A stretch of DNA of 64,000 nucleotides from the NCBI RefSeq assembly GCF_001642475.1, contig NW_019174019.1, positions 62,001 through 126,000 on the forward strand, read 5' to 3'. The translations under genes were made by a program, and so were the position numbers. The notes under the pieces are model-generated. The model did no database searches and had not been told where the DNA came from. It saw nothing but the letters and a program-made list of their open reading frames with translations. Every line of letters starts with the position of its first letter. The stretch's first letter is position 1. Positions 1 to 12,000 of this stretch are shown piece after piece. The stretch comes from Fonsecaea monophora. Its lineage: Eukaryota; Ascomycota; Eurotiomycetes; Chaetothyriales; Herpotrichiellaceae.

Positions 1-708
1 AGTGGATGGGTGGAAGATGAGGATCTCAGGTTCTGGTGAATGTGTGGTGGCTTCGCGGTTTCTCGGCGGAGAACAGGGCAGGGATGAGCCACAATTATGG
101 TCAGACCTCGATTTTATTGCCTCTCACTCATTCACAGATTCTGAAGTTGTCTGTCTAGCAGTCATTATGATGATATCCGACGTGGTTGTCACATAAGTGA
201 TGAATGAAACCAGAAAGTGTAGTCAAACATTTAGGACAAGCGAAGCAGACGACAACCAGAGTTTGAATTTGATGACTAAGAAAGACACAAGGCTAAACTT
301 GTTATGGGTTAGCGTGCGGTGGCGCAAGTTACGCGCAACGTCAAAGTCTTCGGAGATTCTGGAACTTCGACTCGATTCTCGATTCTCTCTCAGCCTTGCC
401 TCCCGCTGAGCCTCTTCATGATCCTTTTACTGTCTTCTGTCCTCAAATCATCCTCGGAACTCGCGCGAGAACTCGCGCGCTCATAAGTTGACTCGCCTCA
501 GACCGGAGATTCCAACCATCAAAGAAGGATAATTGCGCTCCTCAGTTTCCTGCCATAAAGTCTGGCGACGGGTTCAAGGCAGTATCCCATGGGCGCTGAG
601 ATCACCAAATTCTGTTGATCGCGTCATGAACTTGAGCAAAACCGGATCACCGTCCTCTATCTTTCCATAACACTTCTACATCACGCTCTCTCCAACAACT
701 CTTACACC
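1..708. other. Intergenic / 5' flank of the Hos2 gene
   Basis: No supported gene; the short open frames here are not protein-like. The stretch holds a CG-rich near-palindromic patch with CTCGCGCG repeats around 460-482. A 14-codon upstream open frame lies at 626-670 (ATG AAC TTG ... TAA) and ends 38 nt before the deacetylase start. The transcription start is not visible. Confidence 0.6.
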
Positions 709-2223
709 ATGGCTATCGTGGAGGAATATCAAGACCACTCGTCAACCAACCACACTCCCACCTTTACTCTCTCCGCCAAAATCCAACGCGAGGTAGAAGC
801 CAACGGCATCGCCCGCCCAAAAGGGTACACTGTCTCATGGCATCATAACCCTGCCGTGGAGAATCATCACTTTGGCCAAACCCATCCTATGAAGCCCTGG
901 CGTCTAACCCTAACAAAATCCCTCGTCCTGTCTTACGGCATGCACACGGCCATGGACTGTTTTACCTCACGTCCAGCCACCGAACAAGAGATCAGAGCAT
1001 TCCACAGGGAAGATTATGTCGATTTCCTCAAGGTCGCCACCCCTAACAATATCTATATATTGTACCCCGAACTTTCAACGGGACCACAAGGCCACTCTTC
1101 CGCCGTTTTTGGTGTCGGGGACGATTGTCCTATTTTCGATGGCGTCTTTGAATTTTGCTCGACCTACGCAGGCGCGTCCATCGACGCTGCGCGCAAACTT
1201 TGTCACAAACAATCCGATATCGCCATCAACTGGTCTGGCGGCTTGCATCACGCTAAAAAGGCTGAGGCTAGCGGATTCTGCTACGTCAACGACATTGTAC
1301 TCGCCATTCTTCAACTGCTCCGTTACCATCCGCGTGTCCTGTACATCGATATCGACGTGCATCACGGGGATGGTGTAGAACAAGCATTCTGGTCCACTGA
1401 CCGTGTCATGTGTGTGTCATTCCACAAATACGACAAGGAGACGTTTTTCCCTGGAACCGGTCCGCTGGAGTCCACGGGACCGATCCACCCAGACAATCCA
1501 GGAAAAAATTATACCATCAATGTTCCACTCAAGGACGGCATTGACGACGATACCTACGACTACCTCTTCCGCAGTGTCGTCGACCCCACCATCAAGACCT
1601 ACCGCCCCTCGGCCATCGTACTCCAGTGCGGCGCCGACTCCCTCGGTCATGATCGCCTGGGGTGTTTCAACCTCAACATTAGCGGCCACGGCAGGTGCGT
1701 TTCATTTGTCAAATCCTTTCAGATTCCTTTATTGGTCGTGGGTGGTGGCGGTTATACCCCGCGAAACGTCGCACGGGCATGGGCACATGAGACATCCATC
1801 TGCACTGGTGCAGATCACACGCTCAATCCGCAGCTACCAGAGTTCTTGCCGTACCGTGAAGCTTTTCGGAAAGAAGGCTTCACTCTGTTCCCCAATCTCG
1901 CTGGCTGGAAAAAAGAGAACCAGGTCTCACGGCAGGACGTGGAAAAGATCATACGACACGTGAGGGACCAATTGACAGAGATCCGCGGCGCCCCGAGCGT
2001 CCAGATGAAACACATACCGCAAGACATTCAGGGTTGGAGGGATGAAGTCGAGGAGGAATTGAAGGCCAAGCGGCTAGACAAGGAGGAAAAGGCGGAAGAG
2101 AGAGACGGAGCTGGTGGCCTTGTGGCAAAAGCAAGCAGGAGGAGAGAGCTGGAGAGAACAGGCGGCAGCTCGGCACTGGCGAGTGGAGCAGCAAGCGTGA
2201 GGTTAGGTGATGGTCCCAGCTGA
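709..2223 (+). CDS. hos2: Class I histone deacetylase, Hos2/HDAC3 type
   Basis: Single-exon gene of 504 residues. It encodes a zinc-dependent lysine deacetylase of the Rpd3/Hos2 class, which in yeast is the catalytic subunit of the Set3 complex acting on H3/H4 at active genes (family knowledge). The catalytic domain spans about residues 40-390. Visible landmarks are the His dyad H180-H181 (GGLHHAKKAEASGFCYVND), zinc ligands D216 and H218 in DIDVHHGDG, a third ligand D310 in QCGADS, and the transition-state Tyr at about 349 in GGGGYTPRN. The segment SDIAINWSGGLHHAKK and the SFHKYDKETFFPGTG loop resemble Hos2/HDAC3 more than Rpd3. The C-terminal ~80 residues are a charged, probably disordered tail. 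The ATG (CACCATGG) has good context. It converges on the Rpc34 gene. Confidence 0.95.
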   Translation: MAIVEEYQDHSSTNHTPTFTLSAKIQREVEANGIARPKGYTVSWHHNPAVENHHFGQTHPMKPWRLTLTKSLVLSYGMHTAMDCFTSRPATEQEIRAFHREDYVDFLKVATPNNIYILYPELSTGPQGHSSAVFGVGDDCPIFDGVFEFCSTYAGASIDAARKLCHKQSDIAINWSGGLHHAKKAEASGFCYVNDIVLAILQLLRYHPRVLYIDIDVHHGDGVEQAFWSTDRVMCVSFHKYDKETFFPGTGPLESTGPIHPDNPGKNYTINVPLKDGIDDDTYDYLFRSVVDPTIKTYRPSAIVLQCGADSLGHDRLGCFNLNISGHGRCVSFVKSFQIPLLVVGGGGYTPRNVARAWAHETSICTGADHTLNPQLPEFLPYREAFRKEGFTLFPNLAGWKKENQVSRQDVEKIIRHVRDQLTEIRGAPSVQMKHIPQDIQGWRDEVEEELKAKRLDKEEKAEERDGAGGLVAKASRRRELERTGGSSALASGAASVRLGDGPS

Positions 2224-3060
2224 TAAGAAGAAAATACCTCGTACACGATACGCCGATAGACACGATGAGTTTGACAGGATCATCAGAGTCGGTCGGCGCT
2301 ACCAGCTATCAAGCTTGTTCGCTCACAACAACGAGGTACCGAGTACGTTGAGGAGAAACCGTTGTTTGATTCCCTCCCAGTCTGGGACAGAGGGTTTTGT
2401 TTTCGCATGTACTGTACATACTATGTACCACCACCTACCACCTTCCACCTTCCACCCATCTTGATTTTTCTCGACAAGATGCGATTCATCGATGAACAAG
2501 ATTCGCCTCCGCCAAGCTCTATCTACAAAGGCACCTACCTACCACTCTCTACCATCTACCGACCGACCGACCGAGTACATCTGTGCGTGGTGTCGCGGGA
2601 ATTTCGATTCGTCTGCAAGCAAGACCAGGGTGGACCGGATATCAAGAACAGAATACATAGGCACTGGCTAGCTCAATGGAGAGAGAGAAAGGGGAAGAGA
2701 AAGACAGAGAGATACTTTGATGTACGAGTACGAGAACGGGTTACCAAGCGCAATGTTCGGAACACCTCTGCCAACCGCAGTCAGGCGATAGATGCTGTAG
2801 TGTAGGACTTGATTGTTTTGATTACTATGAAACGCTTTCTCTCAAGAGAATATGAACACGCTGTCATACGATTCCATCATTCCTTTTCTGTTATTTGGTC
2901 CGTTCAATTGCGCCATCTCGTTTGGCGAAAGTCAAAAAAGTAGGCATGGGTATCTGAGCAGCAGGGGCCATCGAAACACTCGTAGCTCCTCTTTGTCGGT
3001 CGCGGAGAGGCAGATGGTGAGACTCGGGAGCTCGACCCGACACGAGAATGGAGCTTTGTG
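2224..3060. other. Convergent intergenic region, Hos2/Rpc34
   Basis: No gene seen. This is 3' flank for two convergent genes. It contains CCTACCACC/CTTCCACC-type pyrimidine repeats (about 2425-2460), a short CCGA tandem near 2560-2573, and one copy of the dispersed 10-mer GTACCGAGTA at 2336-2345. Confidence 0.6.
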
Positions 3061-4501
3061 CTATGAAGGCTCCGACTCGAGCTCGATGTCGACACGGGGC
3101 CCTCGATCGCCGTTGACCGTTGCCCGCTCTTTATCTTTTCCCTTGGCCTTGTCCCGCTCCTTGGTCATCTCTTTTCCTCGTTCCTTCTCCGGTTTCCACT
3201 TGTCTGCTTCTTCAAGACGGTCATACCACTCATCGAAATACTTGCAAGTGATCACATTCACTGGGCCACCATCACCACAGATGTCAAACGAAGGACACCT
3301 TAAACAAGGCACTTCACTCGTCCCTCCTGCGCCTAATCTCTCCAACTCCTCTTGCCGATACGCGGCTTTTCTGACGTCGTCGTGGTGGCTCACTTTGCGC
3401 TTGTCAAGTTGGAGTCGTTCGGTAATGTCCTGTGGAGTTTTGAAGCAGCGGTACATGGTAACGGTGTTGGTAATATGGTCGTCAGGGAGCTCGTTGCCAT
3501 GAGGAGGCCGATGGAGCTTGAAGAGGCGATCATCATAGACCATGACCTGAAGCAATTGTGCAATGGCATTTTGAGGTAGCATAGACCCTGTGACTTTGAT
3601 ATTGAGGATATGCCTCGTGATATCTTCAAGGGTGGGATAGGACTTGTGGCCCAGACCGAACGGCCTGTACGTTTTCTGAGGAGCCGCTTGGTGCTTGGAA
3701 GTCCTGGCTTTATTGTTCTGCCCCTCGTTAGTCTTGACCAATTTGCCTCTATCATCCCCGTGCTCTTCAAAACCACTACTGGGTCGTTTGCGTTTTGAAC
3801 CTGGATGTTCTTCCATTTCATCAGGCTTGACCTCTTGCCAGCTTTGAGTAGAAACAAAATGCTCGATGACGGTGGAGATGGTATCGATCAGTCCGATATC
3901 AAGTCGTCCTTCGGAGAACCAAGAGCCGCCCGTTGCATCCTCAGAAGGTGTCAAGCCGGCCAAGATGTACATCTTCCGCGATGGGTGGCTGACACTTTTC
4001 ATCTGCTTGACCAGACCTCTTCCCTCAAGGACCCTGTAGACTTTTTCCAGGATGTTCCCATGGAGGGCAGTTTTGGACTGGATCTGTTTTGTCCACATCC
4101 CGGACGACTTCGCGCCTTCGATGACCTGCAACACGATTTGCTCATTGCGACTGAGGTTGGCGTAGCTGTAAAAGTCAGGACCTGAGCAGACACTGCAAGT
4201 TGGTGTAGTATTACTCTTTTGCTACATCTGGGTCTACCAGCTCCCAGCCTATACCACCGCCCACCCTATCATGTACACGGAAGAGCGAGTTTTTCGTGAG
4301 GTATTCGACGGTGGAGAGGAGGATTTGAAGATCTTGATTGGGGATGACTCCGGCACCCAACAGTTCGGTTTGGGAGAAGACATAGCCGTATTCGTAGTTT
4401 TGACAGCACCAAGCATGAAGAGCCTCAGCAGTGCGATCTCGCACAGGGCCGACCGTCGAAGGACCGGGACCGGGGGCGGGGGCTGTCTTTGGAGGCGCCA
4501 T
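3061..4501 (-). CDS. RPC34: RNA polymerase III subunit Rpc34 (RPC6)
   Basis: Two exons, 4501-4215 and 4165-3061, with a 49-nt intron (GTAATA...TTTACAG) of phase 2. The joined product is 463 residues. Rpc34 forms the Rpc31-Rpc34-Rpc82 subcomplex that opens Pol III promoters and contacts TFIIIB (family knowledge). The N-terminal half has tandem winged-helix segments; the splice joins ...PDVAKD to YANLSRNEQIVLQV, and GMWTKQIQ and GRGLVKQMKSV follow. A lysine-rich, low-complexity linker sits in the middle. The C-terminal part carries CLRCPSFDIC...ITCKYFDEW, matching the four-cysteine Fe-S cluster of RPC39/Rpc34. The start at 4501 (MAPPKTAPAPG) is preferred because the longer upstream frame is not protein-like. 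It is divergent from STI1. Confidence 0.9.
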
Positions 4502-5146
4502 TTTGAAGCAATGGCTTGGAGGGAGATGTGCTACCGATGGGGGTAGAGATCTGTGTACATGATGGGTCAAGCAAAGAGGCCGCTGACCAAGAGAGTGAGT
4601 AAGAAGGAGGACGAGGACAAATTGGATGTCACCGCGACATACTAGGAGAAATTTTGCAGGTGCGTGAAGTGAGTGTGTCAAAAAGTGGAACTGAGGATGG
4701 AGTTGTGTGAACAATCTATTCTGGAAATTTTGGCGCAGGAGGATGCGGAATAGCGGGGGTCGTGGTATTCAATCAGGCTGCGAAATGATTTGCTCCAGGC
4801 AAGACGAGGCTGCCACCCAGGTGCCGGTGCGGGCGGAGCAGATGATTGCGCTCTAGGCACTTTTAGGCTTCTAGCCTTCTGGAAACCTCACCTGAGGTCC
4901 CTGCAGTGCTTCTCCGTAGTGGCCCGTGCACCGAATTTTCTAGCAATTCTGTTCGCTGCCCGCATTTGACGAACCAAGAAGTACATCAGGCTGTCGATTT
5001 CTCCAACTCATTTTCAGGCTCAGTCGATCGTGTGTACAACGAGAAGTTCTTACTCTGCAACACCTGTGTCTCATCTTCCTACCCTACCTGAACCACCGGT
5101 TTCCTTTCAACCTGCTTTACTTTGACTACTTAATTCCATCCTATCC
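4502..5146. promoter_or_regulatory. Divergent promoter region Rpc34 / STI1
   Basis: 645 bp between two divergent start codons. It contains three paired heat-shock-element half-sites: TTCTGGAA at 4719-4726, TTCTGGAA at 4877-4884 with a further TTC just upstream, and the tail-to-tail pair GAATTTTC at 4933-4940. STI1 is a classical Hsf1 target in yeast, so Hsf1 control is an inference from site type and neighbour. Confidence 0.5.
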
Positions 5147-7075
5147 ATGGCCGACGCTCTGAAGGCCGAGGGCAACAAGGCCTTTGCGGCCAAAGACTTC
5201 AAAACTGCCGTGTGAGTGCTCAGCCCATGACATGGACCCTGATGAGTTGACTGACTCTTTGTTCCCAGTGACAAGTTCTCTCAAGCTATTGAACTAGATC
5301 CCACGAACCATGTCCTTTACTCCAACCGCTCCGGTGCATATGCTTCTCTCAAAGAGTACCAGAAAGCCCTTGACGACGCGAACAAGACGACAGAACTCAA
5401 GCCCGACTGGGCAAAAGGCTGGGGTCGAAAAGGAGCTGCGCAGCACGGTCTTGGTGATCTCGTCGGTGCAAAGGATGCATTCGAAGAGGCCTTGAAGCTC
5501 GAACCTTCCAACACTCAAGCCCGGCAAGGCCTCGAGGCTGTCGAGAGAGCCATTGAGGCGGAAGCCCGTGCAGATGGTGCCGATTTGGGTGGCTTGGGCA
5601 ACATGTTCAACGATCCTCAGCTCATCCAGAAGCTCGCAAGCAATCCAAAGACATCGAAATACCTTGCAGACCCTCAATTCATGGCCAAGTTGCAGCGACT
5701 GGCAAAGAACCCTCAAGAGATGGGTCAGGAACTCGCCGACCCCAGATTCCTCGAGGTCATGGGTGTACTACTGGGTGTCGACATGCAGATGGGTATGCCG
5801 CCGGAAGGTGGCCCCTCTGATGCGCGGAGAGCCGCAGAAGAAGAAGAGGACGTTCCCATGCCGGATGCCCGGCCTCAGTCCAAGCCTCCACCGCAAGCCG
5901 AGAAGAAGGCGCCCGAACCCGAACCCGAACCTGAGCCCGAAGACGAAGAGGCTATCGCGGCGAAGAAGGCGAAAGAAGAGGCCGAGAACGAAAAGAAACT
6001 TGGGACAGAAAGTTACAAGAAGCGAAAATTCGACGAAGCTATTGAACACTACGGAAAAGCCTGGGACTTGCACAAGGATATAACTTACCTAACCAACCTC
6101 GGCGCGGCCAAATTTGAAAAGGGTGACTACCAAGGGTGTATTGAGGCCTGTGAGAAGGCTGTTGAGGAAGGCCGCGCCATGCTCGCCGACTTCAAGATTA
6201 TCGCCAAAGCCTTCGGCCGCATTGGATCTGCTTATGAGAAACTGGGTGATTTGCCCAAAGCCCTGATCAACTACCAGAAATCTCTCACTGAACATCGCAC
6301 GCCTGAAATCTTGGCGAAGTTCAAGGCTGCCGAGAAGGCTCAGATCAAAGCCGAGAAGGACGCATATATCGACCCAGAAAAGGCAGAAGAAGCGCGTCTG
6401 TTGGGAGCCGAGAAGTTCAAAAATGGAGACTGGCCAGGTGCTGTCGAAGCCTACACTGAACTCACCAAACGTGCACCGGATGACCCTCGAGGATATTCAA
6501 ACAGGGCTGCGGCACTAATCAAACTCCTTGCCTTCCCGACTGCCATCCAAGACTGCGACGAGGCCATTAAACGTGACCCCAAATTCATCAAAGCATACCT
6601 CCGGAAAGCTCAAGCTTTGTTTGGCATGAAGGAATACAACAAGTGCCTGGATGTGTGTACGGAAGCCATGGAACATGATGAAGACGGTAAGAACGCCCGA
6701 GAAATTGAACAGCAGCAATCCAAGGCCCTGGAAGCAATGTACGCCGCTCGCCAGGGAGAAACGGAAGAAGAGACGAGCGCGAGAATCCAGAAAGACCCTG
6801 AAATCAGTAAGTGTGAACCCCTTGCCCACCAACTCCCATCACAGGCTGCTTTCAACACATCCACCATTTCCACACTCGCCACCTTGTATGAATTGATAGC
6901 TAACCACCTCTTCTTTTCCTGCACAGTGCAAATCCTTTCCGATCCGGTCATGCAATCCATCTTGCAACAAGCCAAGTCCGATCCGGCAGCACTGAACGAA
7001 CACATGAAGAACCCTGGAATTCGCACGAAGGTTCAAAAGTTGATTGCCGCGGGTGTAATTCGCGTGGGACGGTAG
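5147..7075 (+). CDS. sti1: Hsp90/Hsp70 co-chaperone Sti1 (HOP)
   Basis: Three exons: 5147-5211, 5269-6806 and 6927-7075; 583 residues, against 589 in yeast. It is a TPR adaptor that links Hsp70 and Hsp90 for client transfer in the cytosol. It shows TPR1 (ALKAEGNKAFAAKDF...), a DP1 domain with NPKTSKYLADPQF, an acidic/proline linker with EPEPEPEPED, TPR2A and TPR2B (LGAEKFKNGDWPGAVEAY), and the C-terminal DP2 (LSDPVMQSILQQA...NPGIRTKVQKLIAAGVI). The first intron (57 nt, GTGAGT...CCCAG) splits a Val codon. The second (120 nt, GTAAGT...CACAG) rejoins DPEI to MQILSDP. This second intron is a multiple of three without an in-frame stop, so a naive caller would read through it. Its promoter has heat-shock-like elements. 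Confidence 0.95.
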
Positions 7076-8110
7076 TAGAGCGGAGATGTAATGGTCAGAA
7101 GGGAAGCGCGAGAAAGCGCGATGTCGTTCTGTGACGGAGGTGTCGGTTTTACCATACAAGCACGGAACTCCTCAAGAAGGGCATCTGAGAGACCAGGCGG
7201 TGTTGTGTGGGAAGAAGAACCAAGACCTGTCGATGGAGAGAGGAGGGGGGCAGATTTGGTTTTCTTTCTGTGTGAGTATGTCGTCGTCGTCGTCGAAACC
7301 AAATCAGCACCCCATGCCCATGGCACATGACGGTTTATGAGAAACATTTCGCCAGCGATTTGCTATTTATAATCCATTCCATCCATTCATCCATCCATCC
7401 ATCAACAGCTGTGCCCAGTTATACTCACTCCCACAAACAAAACAAAGCAAAACAGTAACCCCCCCTTGGATGAAAACAATCTTGAGCGTTCCGCGAAGCG
7501 ACCGAGGACAAAAGGACTGAGCGATTTACAGTATTTCCCTACTTCTTACTCGGTACTACCTCGTATCGTATCGAATCTGTTTATGCTCCTGTGGCCCACG
7601 TCATTCCCCGATGAATGAACCTGTACCTATACCTGTACCTGTACCTGTATCTACCTACCACGTCTTGTATACTTGTATGTATTAACGTCATATCGGATAG
7701 TCTCGAATCACGTCCAAGCCCCTTGTCACTGACTCATAATGGATGTACTTGTACAAGGAGGTCCACCACAGCATACGAGTTCACGTACCAGGAGACAAGA
7801 TACATTAGGCAGGACACGTCATGGTGGACTGTTGTTCTCTCATACCAAGTCATAGCCATTCATCAATATTCTATTCGAACCACTTCTCTTCGAAATACCT
7901 GGTTTATCTTATTCTCAACTCCATACAGATTGAGCTCGTAAATATTATCTAACTGGTCGTCTGAAATCTCGTCGACTCACATGGCCGACGTACATAGATG
8001 TCCCTGGTCATATACCCAAACTGTCCTGTGAACGCTCAGAGATATGCGGCTAAGTGAGATGGAATCGTAACGGCTCGTTATAGCAGCTGAGGCCAGGAGA
8101 ACAACGGCGC
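7076..8110. other. Convergent intergenic region STI1/KHA1
   Basis: About 1 kb without a gene. It holds a CCAT/ATCC tandem (about 7376-7402), a CTGTAC/CTATAC tandem (about 7620-7652) and one copy of the dispersed 10-mer TACTCGGTAC at 7547-7556. The small open frames show no protein-like composition. Confidence 0.6.
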
Positions 8111-11061
8111 CTAATCGTCATCACTCAAAGCGCTTATCTTCTTGGCCAATGCCGCTCCTTTCAGACTCCTCGCGTCTGTTGGACTAGGCGGTGCTCCGAA
8201 TCCTCCAAATGCGTCAGGGCTTTGTAACGCACGCTCGTTCCGGGCCTGGACCACAAGTAATCCAGTCTGTAATTGTCTCTCCCGGACGACTTTAATGAGT
8301 TGCGTGGCTAGGGGACCCAAAGCCTGACTATCGTCGCGTGCAGAGTTCGGTCCGCTACCACTGGAGATAACCATCGAATTGGACATCGATGACTCCGCAG
8401 TGCTGGTACTGAAAATGGCGTTGGCTGACTTGGAATAGAAAGTGCTGCGCCCAACGATCACCAGCGTCTCCGCAGGGCTGGGCTCGGAAATCGCTGTCAC
8501 AAGTGCCTCCAGACCTGATAAAGGCACGTCCACGACTGTCACTCTCGTGTCGAAGCCGCAATCCGCGATGCTTGACCGGAGGGCGTCGAATTCAAAATCA
8601 GTGGGTGTCCGGAGAGTGTGCACCTTCGACAGAGGGGCCGTCTTGTCATCATGACTGGTGTCTGCAGCGTGGTGACCAACATCTGCATTGTCGTGTCGAA
8701 CCCTTGCGTTCAGGATTTTCAGATCAACCTTGTGATTCTTGGCTAATTGCAAAGCGAGGCGTACGGCAAAGAGATCATCTTCACTGTCGCCTTGATAAAG
8801 AGCGAAGAGACGCGTCCGTCCACTTTCCGCCGATCTGAATTGGACGGTCGAGTTCATCTGATCTGCAAGACTGACTCCAGTAAGTGTCTTGTTTAGTTGT
8901 CGTGTTGAGCGATCAAGTCCTGGAGAGTCGATCTTGGAAGGTCCAGAGGGCGTGCAAAGGACTGTCTTGTCCAGGATTACACCAACGGGACATGTTGTTC
9001 TGGCCTGTTCAAAGATCTCTGCTGCAAGTGTTGCAAATTGTTTGTTCGCTAGCGGATCACCTGGCTTTGCGTCGAACAAGCTAGGGTACTCGGACAATGT
9101 TCCGGTCTCAGACCAAGGCACCAACACAAGATCACTCTTGATATCCCTGGCGCGGGACAATAACGTGCCTGAAAAGCTGTGATCAGGCACCACCGCAATC
9201 TGTCCACCCACTGCCATATCACACGATTGTCCAAAAGTGCCAAACGCCTTGATGACTGGGTCTCGCCCAGCAAACTCCTCGATCTCCGAGACGCGCATGA
9301 CGCTGGACTCTCGTTCTGTTAGCTCCATGAGGCGCAGGCCGTGCACTTGGAGAGGGCGATGAAGTCTTGCTACTGAGCTCAGGGCTTGTGGGTTCAACAT
9401 CGGCTCTTCCTTTGGGGTCTGGTCTTGATGCTCAACGGCATCGTGCTCTCCAGGTTTGTCGGCGAGGAGGGAAACCATGGTAAATAGACCAGGGAGACCA
9501 TCGAGACGAAGATAGACCAATACCTTTTTTGCAACGTTGGTCGTGCGAAGAATGTCCGCCTCGCTGGTAGATTCCGTGTCAGTGTCGGGATGAAGCGGAT
9601 TGCCATCCCAGTCAATCTTGCCTTGTTTCCAAAGCTCCAATTTCCGCTGATACCATGCCGGGTATAGCCACGTGGTCAGTGGCGTCGTTGCAAACGTGGT
9701 AACGAGAGCCATGACAACGAAAATGGTAAATGTGCGGGTGCTGAGGATTTTGGCTTGAAGTCCAATATTGAGCACAATCAACTCAACCAAGCCTTTGCAA
9801 GACATCAGAACGCCAATCGTGAACGATTCTCGCCAGACTAGGCCATTCAATCGGGCAGCCAGTGTTCCACCGGCAATCTTCCCAATGAAGGCGATTGCGC
9901 ACACGCCAACCACATAACCCCATGTCAACCCGTTGTTGAGAAGTCCTAGATTGGTGCCCAAGCCTGACAATGCGAAGTAAAGGGGAAGAAATAGCACGCC
10001 AACAAGATCCTCAATTTTTTCCGTAAGCTTGATGGCGAAGCCTCCTTCGTGAGGCAGCATGAGTCCGATTATGAAGGCGCCAAAAATGGGGTGGATGCCA
10101 ATGATCCCAGTAAAGAATGCGGATGCCAGGACGAGGAGTATTGTCAATGCAACCACCGTTTGCGTCGGACCATTGGCGAGACTCCCCGTCCTTCGGAGGA
10201 ACCACATGACGATTGGTCGCACAGCAAAGACCAAGAACAATGTGTAACCGACAGCGACTAGCAAAATCCACAGAGCGGTGAGACCGGCGCCAGAATTAAC
10301 GAGGGCGACACACAGCGCAAGAAGTATCCAGCCCACGACATCATTGCCAACACCCGCCGATAGCACGATAACTCCAACGGGGGTGCTGAGTAGTTTCAAA
10401 GTTGTTAAAATGCGGCAAAGGACTGGGAAAGCCTGGATTCGGTAAGTGATGACTCAGTGCCACCAGATGAAGGGATACATACAGTGATCGCCATGGCCAC
10501 ACCAATGAATAGCATGTACACGCCAAAGCTGATGGGAGCCAGACCGGCATCACTCCGAAAATCACGGTAAAGGCCCCATGCAATACCACAGCCGAGCCCG
10601 AAAGGGAGAGCCATTCCAAGAGCACCCACACTCAGAGTAATGCGCCAGTTGCTGGCCAGAAAGCGCAAGTCGACCTCCAATCCAACGAGAAACAGAAACA
10701 GCACCAGACCGAGATTGGCAGCCAGCGAAAAGGCTGGCATGGAAGCAGGGGGAAAGATGGCATTTGTGAACCCCGGGATCCTCCCCATGACCGAAGGACC
10801 CAGGAGGATGCCAGTGATGACCTCGGCGATCACTCGAGGCTGGCGAAGGTAGGCCAGAGGTACATGGATGATACGTGTGAGGATAATGACTATAGCAGCC
10901 TGAATTATGAAGAGTGTAATGGGATTCTTCGGGTCATATTGGGTGGGATTGAGACCTTCAAAGACACCGCCTTGAGGAACTGCTCGATTGGTGGAGGTGC
11001 TTGTGGCCGCTGTGGCATTGACCGTCCTTGTCAGGAACTCGGTGACGGTAGCAGTGGCCAT
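8111..11061 (-). CDS. kha1: Kha1-type K+/H+ antiporter (CPA2 family)
   Basis: Two exons, 11061-10483 and 10432-8111, separated by a 50-nt phase-0 intron (GTATGT...CCAG). The 966-residue product has an N-terminal Na+/H+-exchanger-type membrane domain of about 12 helices (residues ~45-440) and a ~500-residue soluble C-terminal part. The splice restores ...VAMAIT|AFPVLCRILTTLKLL. Conserved CPA2 elements include FLVGLEVDLRFLASNW, the helix with SAGVGNDVVGW (the Asn-Asp pair of the ion path) and GLVELIVLNIGLQAK. The yeast homologue acts in Golgi-type endomembranes in K+ and pH homeostasis (family knowledge). The C-terminal domain resembles the regulatory region of plant CHX and fungal Kha1 proteins. 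The start MATATVTEF is the first in-frame ATG. Confidence 0.92.
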
Positions 11062-12000
11062 GATGGACTATGTGCCGGACTTGTCACTCGAGATTCGACC
11101 AGGGAAAAAAAAAAGGAGAGGTTGAAAGAAAGTAAGAGTTAGGCAATTCGCGAGAAGGCGAGTGGTGTGCTTATGGCAATGGCATGTGGAAGGCCAGTGT
11201 CGATGCGGTCAGCTGCGTCGAGTGGACCGCCAGGAGGAGTGGATGCGCTTGGATTGCGCTAGGTGATGGCGGGTGACCCTGGGTCTTTCTTGGTATATCT
11301 TTTCGACCAATCCAAGCCGGGCTTGTGGCGATGAGGCAAGCCAGGTGCCACTTTCAATGGTTCCGTCTGCCCGTGTGGAGACTCCGACTCGAGACACAAG
11401 AGAAGATGGCCCATTGAGAAAGGTCCCGCAACAAGGGAGAAGGGAGGGTCAGGCGATGGCACCTCTCGTCTTTGTTCTGATCTCAAGGTCCATTGAGGTG
11501 GGCGAAGGGGTGGGCGAACGTGGCGGATTGAGCCAAGGAGAAGTTGGATAGAGAGAAGAGATTGAAGACTGGTGAAACAGAGGACCAGAAAGTAATGAAG
11601 CACATTGGCCGTCGATGGTGTGTTTGTTGTCTGCAAGGACCAGGTGCCAATTCCACGCAGTGCCTGCGCACAAATGAAGGTTGAATTCCTGTTGCCTGCG
11701 GTCTTGGGGTTTCTTGACTTGCTTCCCTACTCGGTCCATAGCCCCAAAAATGCCCATGCTCGGCGCTGCGGGTGCGTGTCCTCGTGCCCGCAGGCGCACT
11801 GGCCAGTTAAGCGGCATGCATGAAAAAAAAAAGGGCTCTGGCCCTGCTTCTTTATCCCCCTAATATATTCCGCTTATTGACTCTTGGATAAGCAGAGATC
11901 AGCCCTGGCGGCCCCTATTGGAAGCTGTGCTATTTGGTGCTCAAGTCATACAACGGACAACCTGACACTCATAACGCTCAATACTTTGTCCCGTTCGCCC
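11062..12000. other. 5' flank of KHA1 and 3' flank of the secreted NTF2-like gene
   Basis: No coding region supported. A-tracts of 10 and 12 nt occur at about 11105-11114 and 11823-11832. Open frames on both strands here lack any recognisable domain. Confidence 0.55.

Noticed and set aside
1016..2263. Several overlapping open frames on both strands inside the Hos2 gene
   Set aside because: They are out-of-frame shadows of a strongly conserved coding sequence and show no domain of their own.
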